Assembly (NCBI RefSeq): GCF_028595265.1
Contig: NZ_JAQQXP010000001.1
Span: forward strand, 496,001 to 560,000
From: Alteromonas gilva
Lineage (GTDB): Bacteria; Pseudomonadota; Gammaproteobacteria; Enterobacterales; Alteromonadaceae
Length of the DNA stretch: 64,000 bases
Reading direction: 5' to 3'
Shown: positions 52,800-61,433 of the stretch, one piece after another
Layout: each line of letters starts with the position of its first letter
Position numbering within the stretch: the stretch's first letter is position 1
Position numbers and translations under genes: made by a program
The notes under the pieces: model-generated
Told to the model about the DNA's origin: nothing
What the model saw: only the letters and a program-made list of their open reading frames with translations
Database searches by the model: none

Positions 52800-53177
52800 A
52801 TGAATAATCCCATTAGTTGGTTTGAAATATACGTTAACGACATCGCACGGGCAAAAACGTTTTATGAAACGGTTTTAGCCATTGAACTGAGTGATTTAAC
52901 CGACCCAACCAACGATACTGTGCAAATGAAAGCCTTTCCGGCCAATATGGAAAAGTATGGTGCGTCGGGGGCGCTGGTGAAAATGAGTGGTGTTGAAGCC
53001 GGCAATAACAGTGTGCTGGTGTATTTTGCCTGTGATGATACAGCTGTTGAAGAGGCCCGAATTGAAGCCGCCGGTGGTAAAATTCAACGGGCTAAATTTT
53101 CTATTGGCGATTATGGCTTCATTACCCTGGCGGTAGATACAGAAGGCGATATGTTTGGCCTGCACTCGCTGGCCTGA
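52800..53177 (+). CDS. VOC-family protein (glyoxalase/bleomycin resistance fold)
   Basis: A protein of 125 residues. It has the VOC N-terminus WFEIYVNDIARAKTFYETVL and the second beta-alpha-beta unit VLVYFACDD...VEEARIEAAGGKI, ending MFGLHSLA. Potential metal-ligand glutamate and histidine are present, but which metal is used is not clear. Many such proteins bind small metabolites or act in detoxification. It stands alone. Confidence 0.9.
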   Translation: MNNPISWFEIYVNDIARAKTFYETVLAIELSDLTDPTNDTVQMKAFPANMEKYGASGALVKMSGVEAGNNSVLVYFACDDTAVEEARIEAAGGKIQRAKFSIGDYGFITLAVDTEGDMFGLHSLA

Positions 53178-53221
53178 GCAAGGCTTGCCGATGGCCTGCG
53201 CACATATTGGTTATTAGCCGC

Positions 53222-53249
53222 AAAAAAAGAAAGGAGCTATGCTCCTTTC
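53222..53249 (-). terminator. Intrinsic terminator of the DUF3718 gene
   Basis: On the minus strand GAAAGGAGC and GCTCCTTTC form a perfect nine-base stem with a three-base loop, followed by seven T. It lies 39 bases after the DUF3718 stop codon. Confidence 0.85.
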
Positions 53250-53288
53250 CTCATGATCGTCACTACAAGTTTTGCGCAATGGCAGAAA

Positions 53289-53675
53289 TTACCCGGCAGA
53301 AACACGAACCACTGTCGTCTCTGCGTTGTTGTTTGTCATCGCAAGATCGTTAATCGTGACAGTCGATTTAACTCTGTTTGCAGGGCTGCTACGCGTATTT
53401 AAGTATCTAAAGGTATCTTCAGCCTGATACTTGAACGCAAACTGTGCCAATGGCAGGCCATTGCAAGTTAAGGTGTTGATGTTCCTTCTCAGGGCATCAC
53501 CTAATCCCATTCGAAACAGCTGCCCCTTCATGCTCTCAACGTTGTTATTGCCTATACTGACACAAAACTGTGTTTCGAGTGATTTATCGATAGCTGTAAA
53601 TTGAAAATCTTGTGCACTGATTTGACTGGTGAAAGATAAGGCGAGTGCCGCACCAGCTAATTTTAAATATTTCAT
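53289..53675 (-). CDS. DUF3718 secreted protein
   Basis: A protein of 128 residues. The ATG at 53675 has GGAGG upstream and begins a clear signal peptide (MKYLKLAGAALALSF to ISAQ). The mature part is small with two cysteines (TQFCVSIG, NTLTCNG), as in DUF3718 proteins of Alteromonadales and Shewanella. The function is unknown. The frame stays open 23 codons upstream but this is not the start. Confidence 0.75.
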   Translation of the reverse strand: MKYLKLAGAALALSFTSQISAQDFQFTAIDKSLETQFCVSIGNNNVESMKGQLFRMGLGDALRRNINTLTCNGLPLAQFAFKYQAEDTFRYLNTRSSPANRVKSTVTINDLAMTNNNAETTVVRVSAG

Positions 53676-54043
53676 ATTGAACCTCCAACGAAACAATAAT
53701 CCTTTAACGATAGTGGCCATCGCATTAAGTTTATTTTTGTACATCAGCAGGCGTGTCTAATGCGTATGGCCCTTACTAAAGCAAGTCCATTTAGCTTACA
53801 AACACTATAGCGGTGAAAGTGATGTATGTCAGGTTTGTTAATATGAAGTAAACAAAATATGCGATGAACGTCACATATTGTTTACAATTTGAGCGGCTGG
53901 AGTCATATATTACTGGCTTACATGGGGTACGCGTTAGCGCAGGGCCTCTATTGCCAATTAAGCATGCATAGAAAAATTCGCTTCGAAATAATAAAGTAAA
54001 ATGCTCGGCGAATACCATGTCACCGCTACGTCGTGAGGTATGT

Positions 54044-54297
54044 CTATTACGCAGGGTGGATGGGTTAACCTGGATCTGGCGTTTGAATATTACCCAAAGC
54101 AGACTAACCGGCTTTGAAAAAAGCCTGTATCCGGATGCTTGCCGGCATATCAATTATCGGATAGCCGGGAGGTACGAATGGCGGTGACAAATTTAACCAA
54201 TGGGCAGGAAATGCAGTATTCCGACTTCAGTCGTTGCCCTTACAATACGACGGTAAGCGGCCGCAATGAAGACCTGGGCCTCACTTACCGTTATTAA
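54044..54297 (+). pseudogene. Possible remnant of an outer-membrane beta-barrel receptor
   Basis: Two broken frames look like the end of a TonB-dependent receptor or similar barrel. One, at about 54044-54117, reads ITQGGWVNLDLAFEYYPKQT and then meets a stop. The other, to the TAA at 54297, reads LTNGQEMQYSDFS and ends VSGRNEDLGLTYRY, with alternating residues and a terminal aromatic. No plug domain or long frame exists upstream, so it is a relic if the call is right. The rest of the gap (53676-54043) shows no gene. Confidence 0.35.
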
Positions 54298-54313
54298 TGC
54301 TCAGACTAGTGCT

Positions 54314-54655
54314 TTAATCGTCGCGGGTTAGCACTTCGAGCAGTTCAATTTCGAAGGTTAAATTACTGTTTGGCGGTATCATGGCGCCAATCTGGCGTTC
54401 ACCATAGGCAAGTGCTGCAGGCACCCACAGTTTGCGCTTCCCGCCAACTTTCATGCCTTGTAATCCGAGAAACCAGCCCTGAATCACCTTATTTTTAGAT
54501 AGCACCGTCTGAAAAGGGCGACCTTTTGCATAGGATGAGTCAAATTCAGTACCGTCTGCGAGCCAGCCGCGGTAGTGTGCTGTAATTAGCGCGCCTTTTT
54601 CCGCGGCTTTACCATCACCTTCAAACAAGTCTTCAACTTTCAGTTCGTCAGTCAT
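54314..54655 (-). CDS. FKBP-type peptidyl-prolyl cis-trans isomerase
   Basis: The protein has 113 residues from the ATG at 54655; the longer frame upstream runs into efpL and is not family-like. It has the FKBP core ITAHYRGWLADGTEFDSSY, VIQGWFLGLQGMKVGGKRK, PAALAYGERQIGAMIPPNSN and LTFEIELLEV. It has no signal peptide, so it is a cytoplasmic proline isomerase and folding helper. It starts 10 bases after efpL and probably depends on it for translation, since no good ribosome site is seen. Confidence 0.93.
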   Translation of the reverse strand: MTDELKVEDLFEGDGKAAEKGALITAHYRGWLADGTEFDSSYAKGRPFQTVLSKNKVIQGWFLGLQGMKVGGKRKLWVPAALAYGERQIGAMIPPNSNLTFEIELLEVLTRDD

Positions 54656-54668
54656 AACAGTACTGTTA
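54655..54668. other. 14-bp perfect palindrome across the efpL stop
   Basis: TAACAGTACTGTTA is its own reverse complement and spans from the efpL stop codon to the first base of the FKBP start codon. It may be chance, a binding site, or a short hairpin affecting coupling. Confidence 0.5.
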
Positions 54669-55241
54669 GTGCTTATCGGCGCGGCTTTGGAACTTGCGCT
54701 CTTCGGTGTTGATTTTAATCCTCTCACCGGTACTAATATATTCCGGCACCTGAACGACCAGGCCGGTAGATAAGGTCGCAGGCTTGGTGCGAGACGTAGC
54801 AGAAGCGCCCTTGATAGACGGGTCTGTTTCAACTATTTCCAGTTCCACGCTCATGGGTAAATCGAGCGCAACGGGCGTGTCACTAACGATTACTACCGAA
54901 ATGCCGTCGGTGTCTTCGTTAATAAACAGTACTTCATCGGCAATGCTGTCTTTATTGAGGTGATACGGCGTGTAATCTTCTTTGTCGAGAAACACATACT
55001 CGTCACCGTCTACATAGGAAAACATCGACGGGCGACGGACCAAATCAGCCATTTCCAACATGTCTGAGTCTTTAAACGTTTCATCAAACTTTGCACCACT
55101 CACCACATCGTACATCCGCATACGATAAATACTGCCACCGGCCCTGCCTTGTGGTACTGAGCGTTCTATATCCCTGACAATACAGGTTTTACCGTTAAAA
55201 ACGATGGTGTTGTTCTTTTTTATTTCGCTTGCCTTTGGCAT
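54666..55241 (-). CDS. efpL: Elongation factor P-like protein EfpL (YeiP)
   Basis: The protein has 191 residues from MPKASEIKKNNTIVFNGK. It has the three beta-barrel domains of EF-P, with SYVDGDEYVFLDKEDYTPY, LELEIVETDPSIKGASA-like and GLVVQVPEYISTGERI segments matching YeiP. The loop SVPQGRAGGS has no modification lysine as in EF-P; an arginine stands near the tip, as in EfpL. It helps ribosomes through proline stretches. It is the first gene of an operon with the FKBP isomerase; both deal with proline. Confidence 0.92.
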   Translation of the reverse strand: MPKASEIKKNNTIVFNGKTCIVRDIERSVPQGRAGGSIYRMRMYDVVSGAKFDETFKDSDMLEMADLVRRPSMFSYVDGDEYVFLDKEDYTPYHLNKDSIADEVLFINEDTDGISVVIVSDTPVALDLPMSVELEIVETDPSIKGASATSRTKPATLSTGLVVQVPEYISTGERIKINTEERKFQSRADKH

Positions 55242-55513
55242 GATAATTCCCATTTTTCACTGGCCACAACCCACGCGTGTTTGCTGGATTGCAAAACCGT
55301 ATTTTCCGTGAATTTCACCACGGTGAAAAGTCTTAATCCGCGATTATTCTTATTCAGGCTGCAAATCAGTTCGACGCTCATCACAGGCGATAACAAGCGC
55401 ATGGGCACGTCGCATATTAAGCATAGCTTTTTCTTCGTCGTTGTTAATGAATGATAAGGGGAGTGAAAATGGATACCAAAGCTCTCAGAGACAAAGCCTT
55501 TTTCTGCATTGGC

Positions 55514-55684
55514 TCAATACTTACCGCCGATGTTAAAGGCCATAAAGACCCCAAACAGGGTAGCCAGAATAAACAGCGTGGTGTGAATATGATGGGTGTA
55601 CCCCAGGCCCCAAAATATAAAGTAGCCGGTAGACATAGCCAGTAATCGGGCAAACGCGATATTTATTTTTGAAGAATTAGCCAA
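55514..55684 (-). CDS. Small membrane protein, 56 residues
   Basis: A frame from TTG at 55684 (CAAGG six to seven bases upstream) to TGA at 55514. The peptide begins with a polar, basic stretch (ANSSKINIAFARL), then two hydrophobic segments (LLAMSTGYFIFWGLGY and TLFILATLFGVFMAF) and ends NIGGKY. The positive N-terminus and balanced helices look like a genuine inner-membrane protein, and the other frames here do not. The family is not known to me. The 250-base gap on its 5' side holds no other gene I can see. Confidence 0.5.
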   Translation of the reverse strand: MANSSKINIAFARLLAMSTGYFIFWGLGYTHHIHTTLFILATLFGVFMAFNIGGKY

Positions 55685-55935
55685 TTTTTGCCTTGTGACA
55701 GAATCTTAAGCAAAGATATCTACCTAAAACTACCAGGCTTTTAAGACATAAATTTGATAGGACCGGTATTGGTGGCTGGGGAAAGGCATTTCAACACTCA
55801 CTAGCAGCGTGACGATAGAGAAGCTCTGCGAGCTGGAGCCACCAGACGTATGTCTGAAGTAAAACAAACGCATCAGTAAAGGGAGATGCTAAAGGCAGCA
55901 TTGGGCAGCTTTATTATTGCTGCCCACCAACGATC

Positions 55936-56373
55936 TTAATTATTTTTCTGTTCGCTTTGGCTGCTATTGGCTTCCCCTTCAGCGGGTAACAAGTGGGCCG
56001 CTAACGCTTCTTTAATAGCATCTGGGATCGGGCCGGTTTTTTGTGCTTTGTAATCAAAGTACACCATGGTAGTGGTACCAGACGCGCAGCACTTACCACT
56101 TTGCCAGGCTTCCTGATAGGTTTCAAAAGAGCTGTTACCAATCCGCTTTACCCAGGTTTTTATGGTGACGCCGGGGCCATAAAAGATCTGCGCGCGAAAG
56201 TCCACCCGGTAACTGGCCAGAATGAGTGGCCAGTTTTCAATGTCCATGGTCGGGGCAAATACTTTAAACAGTGGGCCGCGGGCTTCTTCAAACCAAACCA
56301 CCATAACCGTATTGCCAACATGACCGGCCCCATCGGTTTCGCTAAAGCGAACAGATAACTCCATTTCAAACAT
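55936..56373 (-). CDS. Hotdog-fold acyl-CoA thioesterase (4HBT)
   Basis: A protein of 145 residues with the 4-hydroxybenzoyl-CoA thioesterase pattern. VRFSETDGAGHVGNTVMVVWFEEAR has the aspartate and glycine loop and a conserved GH/N turn; later ITIKTWVKRIGNSSFETYQE and TTMVYFDY. It should hydrolyse medium-chain or aromatic acyl-CoA; the chain preference is not known. It lies seven bases after uvrA. Confidence 0.9.
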   Translation of the reverse strand: MFEMELSVRFSETDGAGHVGNTVMVVWFEEARGPLFKVFAPTMDIENWPLILASYRVDFRAQIFYGPGVTIKTWVKRIGNSSFETYQEAWQSGKCCASGTTTMVYFDYKAQKTGPIPDAIKEALAAHLLPAEGEANSSQSEQKNN

Positions 56374-56380
56374 AGCAATC

Positions 56381-59206
56381 CTACTTCAACATGGATTTAA
56401 GGAAGTGCCCGGTATGCGACACCGTGCTTTGCGCGATCTCTTCCGGCGTACCTTCAGCAATAATCTGGCCGCCGCCCGAGCCGCCCTCAGGACCCAGATC
56501 CACCAGGTAATCAGCGGTTTTAATCACATCAAGGTTGTGCTCAATGACGACCACCGTGTTGCCATGATCCCGCAGTCTGTGCAGTACCGCCAGCAGCTGT
56601 TTAATGTCGTGGAAGTGCAAACCGGTGGTCGGCTCATCCAGTATATACAGGGTTTGGCCGGTATCGCGTTTAGACAGCTCCTTGGCCAGTTTAACGCGCT
56701 GCGCTTCACCGCCGGACAGTGTGGTTGCAGATTGACCTAAGCGTACGTAGGACAAACCAACGTCCATAAGCGTTTGCAGTTTGCGGGCTATGGCCGGGAT
56801 AGGATCAAAGAAGGTACGGGCGTCCTCGATGGTCATTTCCAGCACTTCGTGAATGTTCTTATCTTTGTACTTAATTTCCAGGGTTTCACGGTTGTAACGC
56901 TTGCCCTTACAAACGTCGCAAGGCACGTAAACGTCGGGTAAAAAGTGCATTTCGACTTTAATGACGCCGTCACCCTGACACGCCTCACAGCGCCCGCCTT
57001 TGACGTTAAAACTGAAGCGACCTGGTTTGTAACCGCGTGAACGCGCTTCTTGCGTGCCGGAAAATATTTCCCGTATCGGCGTAAAGATACCGGCATAGGT
57101 GGCCGGGTTAGAGCGCGGTGTACGGCCAATGGGGCTCTGATCGATATCGACCACTTTATCGAGTAGTTCAAGCCCTTTCATAGACTTATACGGCGCCGGT
57201 TCGCTGGTGGTGGCGCCATTGAGTTCACGGTGAGCAATACGGTAAAAGGTATCGTTAATCAGGGTTGATTTACCCGAGCCTGATACGCCCGTTATGCAGG
57301 TCATTACGCCTACCGGCACCCGCAACGTGACATCCTGCAGGTTATTACCGGTAGCACCGCTAAGCTCCAGCCACTGACCATCCCTGGCCGGGTTCCTTAC
57401 CGCAGGAATATCGATTTTCTCTACACCTGACAGGTATTTCCCTGTAAGTGAGTGTTCGCTATCTATGATGTCCTGTAACGATCCCTGGGCGATAATTTCA
57501 CCGCCGTGTACGCCGGCGCCGGGGCCAATATCAATTACATAGTCGGCTTCGCGAATGGCATCTTCATCGTGTTCGACCACCAGTACCGTGTTACCTAAAT
57601 CACGCAGGTGAGTCAGGGTTTTAAGCAGCCGCTCGTTGTCGCGCTGATGCAAACCAATAGAGGGTTCATCGAGCACATACATAACGCCGACCAACCCCGC
57701 GCCAATCTGACTGGCCAGACGAATACGCTGGGCCTCGCCACCGGAGAGCGTATCGGCACTGCGCGACAGCGACAGGTAGTTAAGCCCCACATTCACCAAA
57801 AAGCGCAGACGATCGAGGATCTCTTTTAAGATCTTGTCGGCAATCTGGGCACGTTGCCCGGCCAGCTGTAAATTTTCGAAAAAATCGAACGCGCCGGCAA
57901 TCGACATATCCGCCACGGTTGGCAGGTTAGTCTGGCCGATGAATACATGGCGTGCTTCGGTACGCAAACGTGTGCCACCGCAGCTGTTACACGGCTGCTG
58001 GCTTAAAAATTTAGACAGTTCATCGCGCACGGTGTTGGATTCAGTCTCGCGATAGCGCCGCTCCATATTGGGAATAATGCCCTCAAAGGGGTGCTTGCGC
58101 TCCATGATGTCGCCGCGATCGTTAATATAACGGAAGTTAATTGACTTGCCTTTTGAGCCAAACAGCACGATGTCGCGGTGTTTATCACTGAGCTCGCCAA
58201 ATGGCGCTGTTAAACTGAACTCGTAGTGATCGGCCACAGCCTGCAGCATCTGAAAGTAATAATAGCTGCGCTTGTCCCAGCCACGAATAGCGCCACCAGA
58301 TAAGCTCAACTCGTCATTCACCACTACTTTGAAAGGGTCAAAGAACTGTTTTGTTCCCAGGCCGTCACAGGTGCCACAGGCACCGGCCGGATTATTAAAC
58401 GAAAACATCCGCGGTTCCAGTTCGCTAATGCTGTAACCGCAGTGGGGGCAGGCAAAATTGGCGGAAAAAACGATTTCTGCTTCGTCCGGGGCGTCCATGT
58501 AAGCGACTTTGGCATTGCCTGATGACAGCTGTAATGCTGTTTCGAAAGATTCAGCTAAGCGTAACTGTAAGTCATCGCGAACCTTGAAGCGGTCAATCAC
58601 CACTTCGATAGTGTGCTTTTTATGCAGATCCAGATCTGGTGGATCCGACAGGTCGCATACCTCGCCGTCAATCCGGGCGCGGATATAGCCCTGGGCTGCC
58701 AGGCCCTGGAGGGTTTTAACGTGTTCACCTTTGCGGTCTTGCACAATGGGAGCAAGCAGCATTAATTTGGTGCCTTCCGGCATTGCCAGTACCCGGTCAA
58801 CCATTTGCGAGATGGTTTGTGCATCAAGGGGTACGTCATGATCAGGGCAACGTGGTGTACCCACACGGGCAAACATTAAACGCAGGTAATCGTAGATTTC
58901 GGTAATCGTACCCACCGTCGAACGCGGGTTGTGAGAGGTGGATTTTTGTTCAATGGAAATAGCCGGTGATAAGCCTTCGATGTGATCCACATCGGGCTTT
59001 TCCATCATCGATAAAAACTGGCGTGCGTAGGCCGACAGCGACTCGACATAGCGGCGCTGACCTTCGGCGTAGAGCGTATCGAATGCCAGAGACGATTTCC
59101 CCGAACCCGACAAACCGGTGATCACCACCAGTTTGTCGCGGGGAATGGTGATATCAATATTTTTCAGGTTGTGCGTACGCGCACCACGAACTTCTATATT
59201 TTCCAT
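56381..59206 (-). CDS. uvrA: UvrABC excision nuclease subunit A
   Basis: The damage-recognition ATPase, 941 residues from MENIEVRGARTHNLKNIDI (E. coli: 940); the longer frame adds a non-conserved 29. It has two ABC modules: Walker A GLSGSGKSSLAFDT and GVSGSGKSTLIND; signature LSGGEAQRIRLA and LSGGEAQRVKLA; zinc fingers CPHCG with CGTCDGLG and CEACQGDG with CDVCKGK. I looked for the LexA box often found upstream and did not find one. Confidence 0.96.
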   Translation of the reverse strand: MENIEVRGARTHNLKNIDITIPRDKLVVITGLSGSGKSSLAFDTLYAEGQRRYVESLSAYARQFLSMMEKPDVDHIEGLSPAISIEQKSTSHNPRSTVGTITEIYDYLRLMFARVGTPRCPDHDVPLDAQTISQMVDRVLAMPEGTKLMLLAPIVQDRKGEHVKTLQGLAAQGYIRARIDGEVCDLSDPPDLDLHKKHTIEVVIDRFKVRDDLQLRLAESFETALQLSSGNAKVAYMDAPDEAEIVFSANFACPHCGYSISELEPRMFSFNNPAGACGTCDGLGTKQFFDPFKVVVNDELSLSGGAIRGWDKRSYYYFQMLQAVADHYEFSLTAPFGELSDKHRDIVLFGSKGKSINFRYINDRGDIMERKHPFEGIIPNMERRYRETESNTVRDELSKFLSQQPCNSCGGTRLRTEARHVFIGQTNLPTVADMSIAGAFDFFENLQLAGQRAQIADKILKEILDRLRFLVNVGLNYLSLSRSADTLSGGEAQRIRLASQIGAGLVGVMYVLDEPSIGLHQRDNERLLKTLTHLRDLGNTVLVVEHDEDAIREADYVIDIGPGAGVHGGEIIAQGSLQDIIDSEHSLTGKYLSGVEKIDIPAVRNPARDGQWLELSGATGNNLQDVTLRVPVGVMTCITGVSGSGKSTLINDTFYRIAHRELNGATTSEPAPYKSMKGLELLDKVVDIDQSPIGRTPRSNPATYAGIFTPIREIFSGTQEARSRGYKPGRFSFNVKGGRCEACQGDGVIKVEMHFLPDVYVPCDVCKGKRYNRETLEIKYKDKNIHEVLEMTIEDARTFFDPIPAIARKLQTLMDVGLSYVRLGQSATTLSGGEAQRVKLAKELSKRDTGQTLYILDEPTTGLHFHDIKQLLAVLHRLRDHGNTVVVIEHNLDVIKTADYLVDLGPEGGSGGGQIIAEGTPEEIAQSTVSHTGHFLKSMLK

Positions 59207-59568
59207 TCGATCCAGTTCAGAAGACAAAAGAAACAGTATGCCATAGACGGCGGTCTGTTGAATATGGTGAGTGACTAATAATAGATCAGTCACGGGTGAC
59301 AGGTGTTAGCCAAAGTGCACAGAAGATAGCAGGGTTTGTGAGTGGTTGCGGGGTCTCGACGGGCCGCTTTGACGGCAACCGGAGGTTAATTAAACCGTGC
59401 GCCGGGTTGCTGACTTAACGCCTTTAGGCCGGCAGTTAACAGGCTTGTCTGCAAGACATACAGAGGGTTGCAAAAATGCACTGCATTGATAAACAGAGCC
59501 TAGGTACAAAAATCAAAATATGCTACACTTCGCGCCCATTTTAACCCCATAACAGAGAAGATAGCACC
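59207..59568. other. Divergent intergenic region uvrA / MFS gene
   Basis: A gap of 362 bases with the promoters of two divergent genes. I see no LexA box (CTG-N10-CAG) and no small gene such as ssb. TGCTACACTTCGCGC just before the MFS gene is a possible -10 region (TACACT). Confidence 0.4.
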
Positions 59569-60909
59569 TTGAATGCCACAGAAGTCCGTGCCGCGTTAAC
59601 GTTAGCCATTGTATACGTTTTAAGAATGCTGGGGTTATTTATGGTCATGCCGGTACTGGCTGTGGCAGCGACCGGCTTTGACGACTATTCTGTGCTGCTG
59701 GTAGGCGTGGCCATTGGTGGCTATGGTTTAACTCAGGCGGCGCTGCAAATTCCTATGGGGATGCTGTCGGATAAATGGGGCCGAAAACCGGTTATCCTGC
59801 TGGGCTTGTCGGTGTTTGCCCTGGGCAGCATTGTGGCGGCGCTGGCCGACTCCATGTGGTGGTTGGTAGCAGGGCGAATTCTGCAGGGCGCTGGCGCCAT
59901 TGCCGGTGCCATTATGGCGCTTGCCACCGACGTTAGCCGCGAACAACAGCGGGCCAAAGTCATGGCTATTATTGGCATTGCCATTGGCTTTTCATTTTAC
60001 ATTGCGGTGGTACTTGGCCCGCTCATAGCCAATGCCTGGGGGTTAGCCGGCATTTTTTGGGTGACCGGTATTCTGGCTGTTACCTGCCTGCCACTGGTGA
60101 AGTGGGCAGTTCCTGATAGCCCGCAGCGCGTAAATGCCGATACGCTGCCACGTTTGGAGCAGGTCTGGCAGCTGTTTACGTCAGCTGATTTATGGCGTTT
60201 AAACGTAAGCGTAATGCTATTGCACATGATGATCACGCTGCTATTTGTGCAACTGCCGGTTACACTGGTTGCACTTGATATACCGCTGAGCAGCCATTGG
60301 ACGCTCTATCTCCCGGTGTTACTCATTTCGGTGGCCTTGTTGGCGCTTATGATGCGCAGCAGCCGTGGCCGGACACCCCGGGCTATGCTACTGGCTGCGG
60401 TGGTAATGCTGGGCACGGCGTTTGCTGTGTTTCCTGTTGCCACCAACAATTGGTGGCTACTGGCCGCTGGTGTACTTATCTTTTTTACCGGTTTTAATTA
60501 TCTGGAAGCAAATTTTCCGGCGCTATTGTCGAGTATTGCCCCGGCCGGTCAAAAAGGCACGGCAATGGGCATTTATGCCAGTTTTCAGTTCTTTGGCGCC
60601 TTTCTTGGTGGCGTGCTTTCGGGGGCAGTGACAAAGCAAATGGGGCCAGCCGCCGCCTACTACAGTGGGGTTGTGATTGCGCTGTTGTGGTGTCTCATTG
60701 TGGCCGGCATTCGCTGTGACATTAAGTTAAAGCGGGTGGTGCTCAATGTGGCCGAAATTGATGAGCCCGATAGCGGGCAATTAGACCAGGTGGCTCAACA
60801 AAAAGGCGTGGTGGAACTTGCATACGATGCACAGCAAGGTCAGCTCTACCTGAAAGTAAACAGTGAGTTTGACGAGCTGCAAACCCGCGCCCTGATAAAG
60901 CACTGGTAG
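59569..60909 (+). CDS. MFS transporter, YajR-like
   Basis: The protein has 446 residues from the TTG at 59569 (the ATG at 59573 is out of frame). Twelve membrane helices carry the MFS motif A (GMLSDKWGRKPVI) and ALTLAIVYVLRMLGLFMVMPVL, typical of YajR. The last 65 residues (VVLNVAEIDEP to LIKHW) form a small ferredoxin-like domain, the YAM domain of YajR. It is a proton-driven exporter of unknown substrate. In Pseudomonas such a gene lies between uvrA and ssb; here ssb does not follow. Confidence 0.9.
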   Translation: MNATEVRAALTLAIVYVLRMLGLFMVMPVLAVAATGFDDYSVLLVGVAIGGYGLTQAALQIPMGMLSDKWGRKPVILLGLSVFALGSIVAALADSMWWLVAGRILQGAGAIAGAIMALATDVSREQQRAKVMAIIGIAIGFSFYIAVVLGPLIANAWGLAGIFWVTGILAVTCLPLVKWAVPDSPQRVNADTLPRLEQVWQLFTSADLWRLNVSVMLLHMMITLLFVQLPVTLVALDIPLSSHWTLYLPVLLISVALLALMMRSSRGRTPRAMLLAAVVMLGTAFAVFPVATNNWWLLAAGVLIFFTGFNYLEANFPALLSSIAPAGQKGTAMGIYASFQFFGAFLGGVLSGAVTKQMGPAAAYYSGVVIALLWCLIVAGIRCDIKLKRVVLNVAEIDEPDSGQLDQVAQQKGVVELAYDAQQGQLYLKVNSEFDELQTRALIKHW

Positions 60910-60926
60910 GGCTTAAAAGCGGCATT

Positions 60927-60955
60927 AAAAAGCCCGCACAACAGCGCATTGTGCG
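60927..60955 (-). terminator. Terminator of the QmcA-NfeD operon
   Basis: On the minus strand CGCACAA and TTGTGCG pair around a seven-base loop, followed by GGGCTTTTT, 12 bases after the nfeD-like stop codon. It may also help end the convergent transporter transcript. Confidence 0.75.
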
Positions 60956-60966
60956 AGCGATATCAC

Positions 60967-61428
60967 TTAGCTTACCGACACAGGCTCGACATGAAAGGTG
61001 CCCACCTCGGCATTAACCACTTCAACCTCGGCACCCGCTTCGATGCGTTGATTGCTGAGGACATTCCAGGTGATCCCCGAATGTTTATATTTACCCGGCG
61101 CCGCCGGTCCAACGCTTTCAGCCAGGCGAAAGCGCAGTCCGGTGAAGTCACCGGCTACTGACTTTTTTTCTACCTGTTGTTGCATGGTTTTGAGTGGTTT
61201 ATATAACACCAACGCCGCGAGAGCGGTAAACAGCGCACAGCTATAAAACGCATTCAGATAGGTAGGTTCCAACAGGTTGAGGTAAAACACCAACGCCGTA
61301 ACCAATGCCGCAATACCAACAAAAAACAGAACAAAAGTGGCAAAGCCAAGCACCGCAACTTCAATGATTAATAACAGCAACCCGGTCACGACTAAAGCGG
61401 TGGTGATATTGTCGTTAATCCATTCCAT
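60967..61428 (-). CDS. NfeD-family membrane protein
   Basis: A protein of 153 residues with three to four N-terminal membrane helices (residues 8-85) and a C-terminal OB-fold domain (FTGLRFRLAESVGPAAPGKYKHSG, then NQRIEAGAEVEVVNAEVGTFHVEP). This is the short NfeD type paired with stomatin-like proteins. It starts five bases after qmcA and works with it in membrane microdomain quality control. Confidence 0.92.
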   Translation of the reverse strand: MEWINDNITTALVVTGLLLLIIEVAVLGFATFVLFFVGIAALVTALVFYLNLLEPTYLNAFYSCALFTALAALVLYKPLKTMQQQVEKKSVAGDFTGLRFRLAESVGPAAPGKYKHSGITWNVLSNQRIEAGAEVEVVNAEVGTFHVEPVSVS

Positions 61429-61433
61429 ATGCG

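Noticed and set aside
53791..54153. A 120-codon minus-strand frame
   Set aside because: Composition is not protein-like, no ribosome site, and it lies opposite the receptor-like fragments.
55380..55490. Minus-strand peptide NNDEEKAMLNMRRAHALVIACDE-like stretch before efpL
   Set aside because: It looks protein-like but has no clear start codon or ribosome site and an upstream stop; too little to call.
55444..55653. A 69-codon minus-strand frame
   Set aside because: It overlaps in another frame the 56-residue membrane protein, which has better composition and a ribosome site.
59207..59340. LexA box upstream of uvrA
   Set aside because: No CTG-N10-CAG was found; the nearest CTG...CAG pair further upstream has a nine-base spacer.
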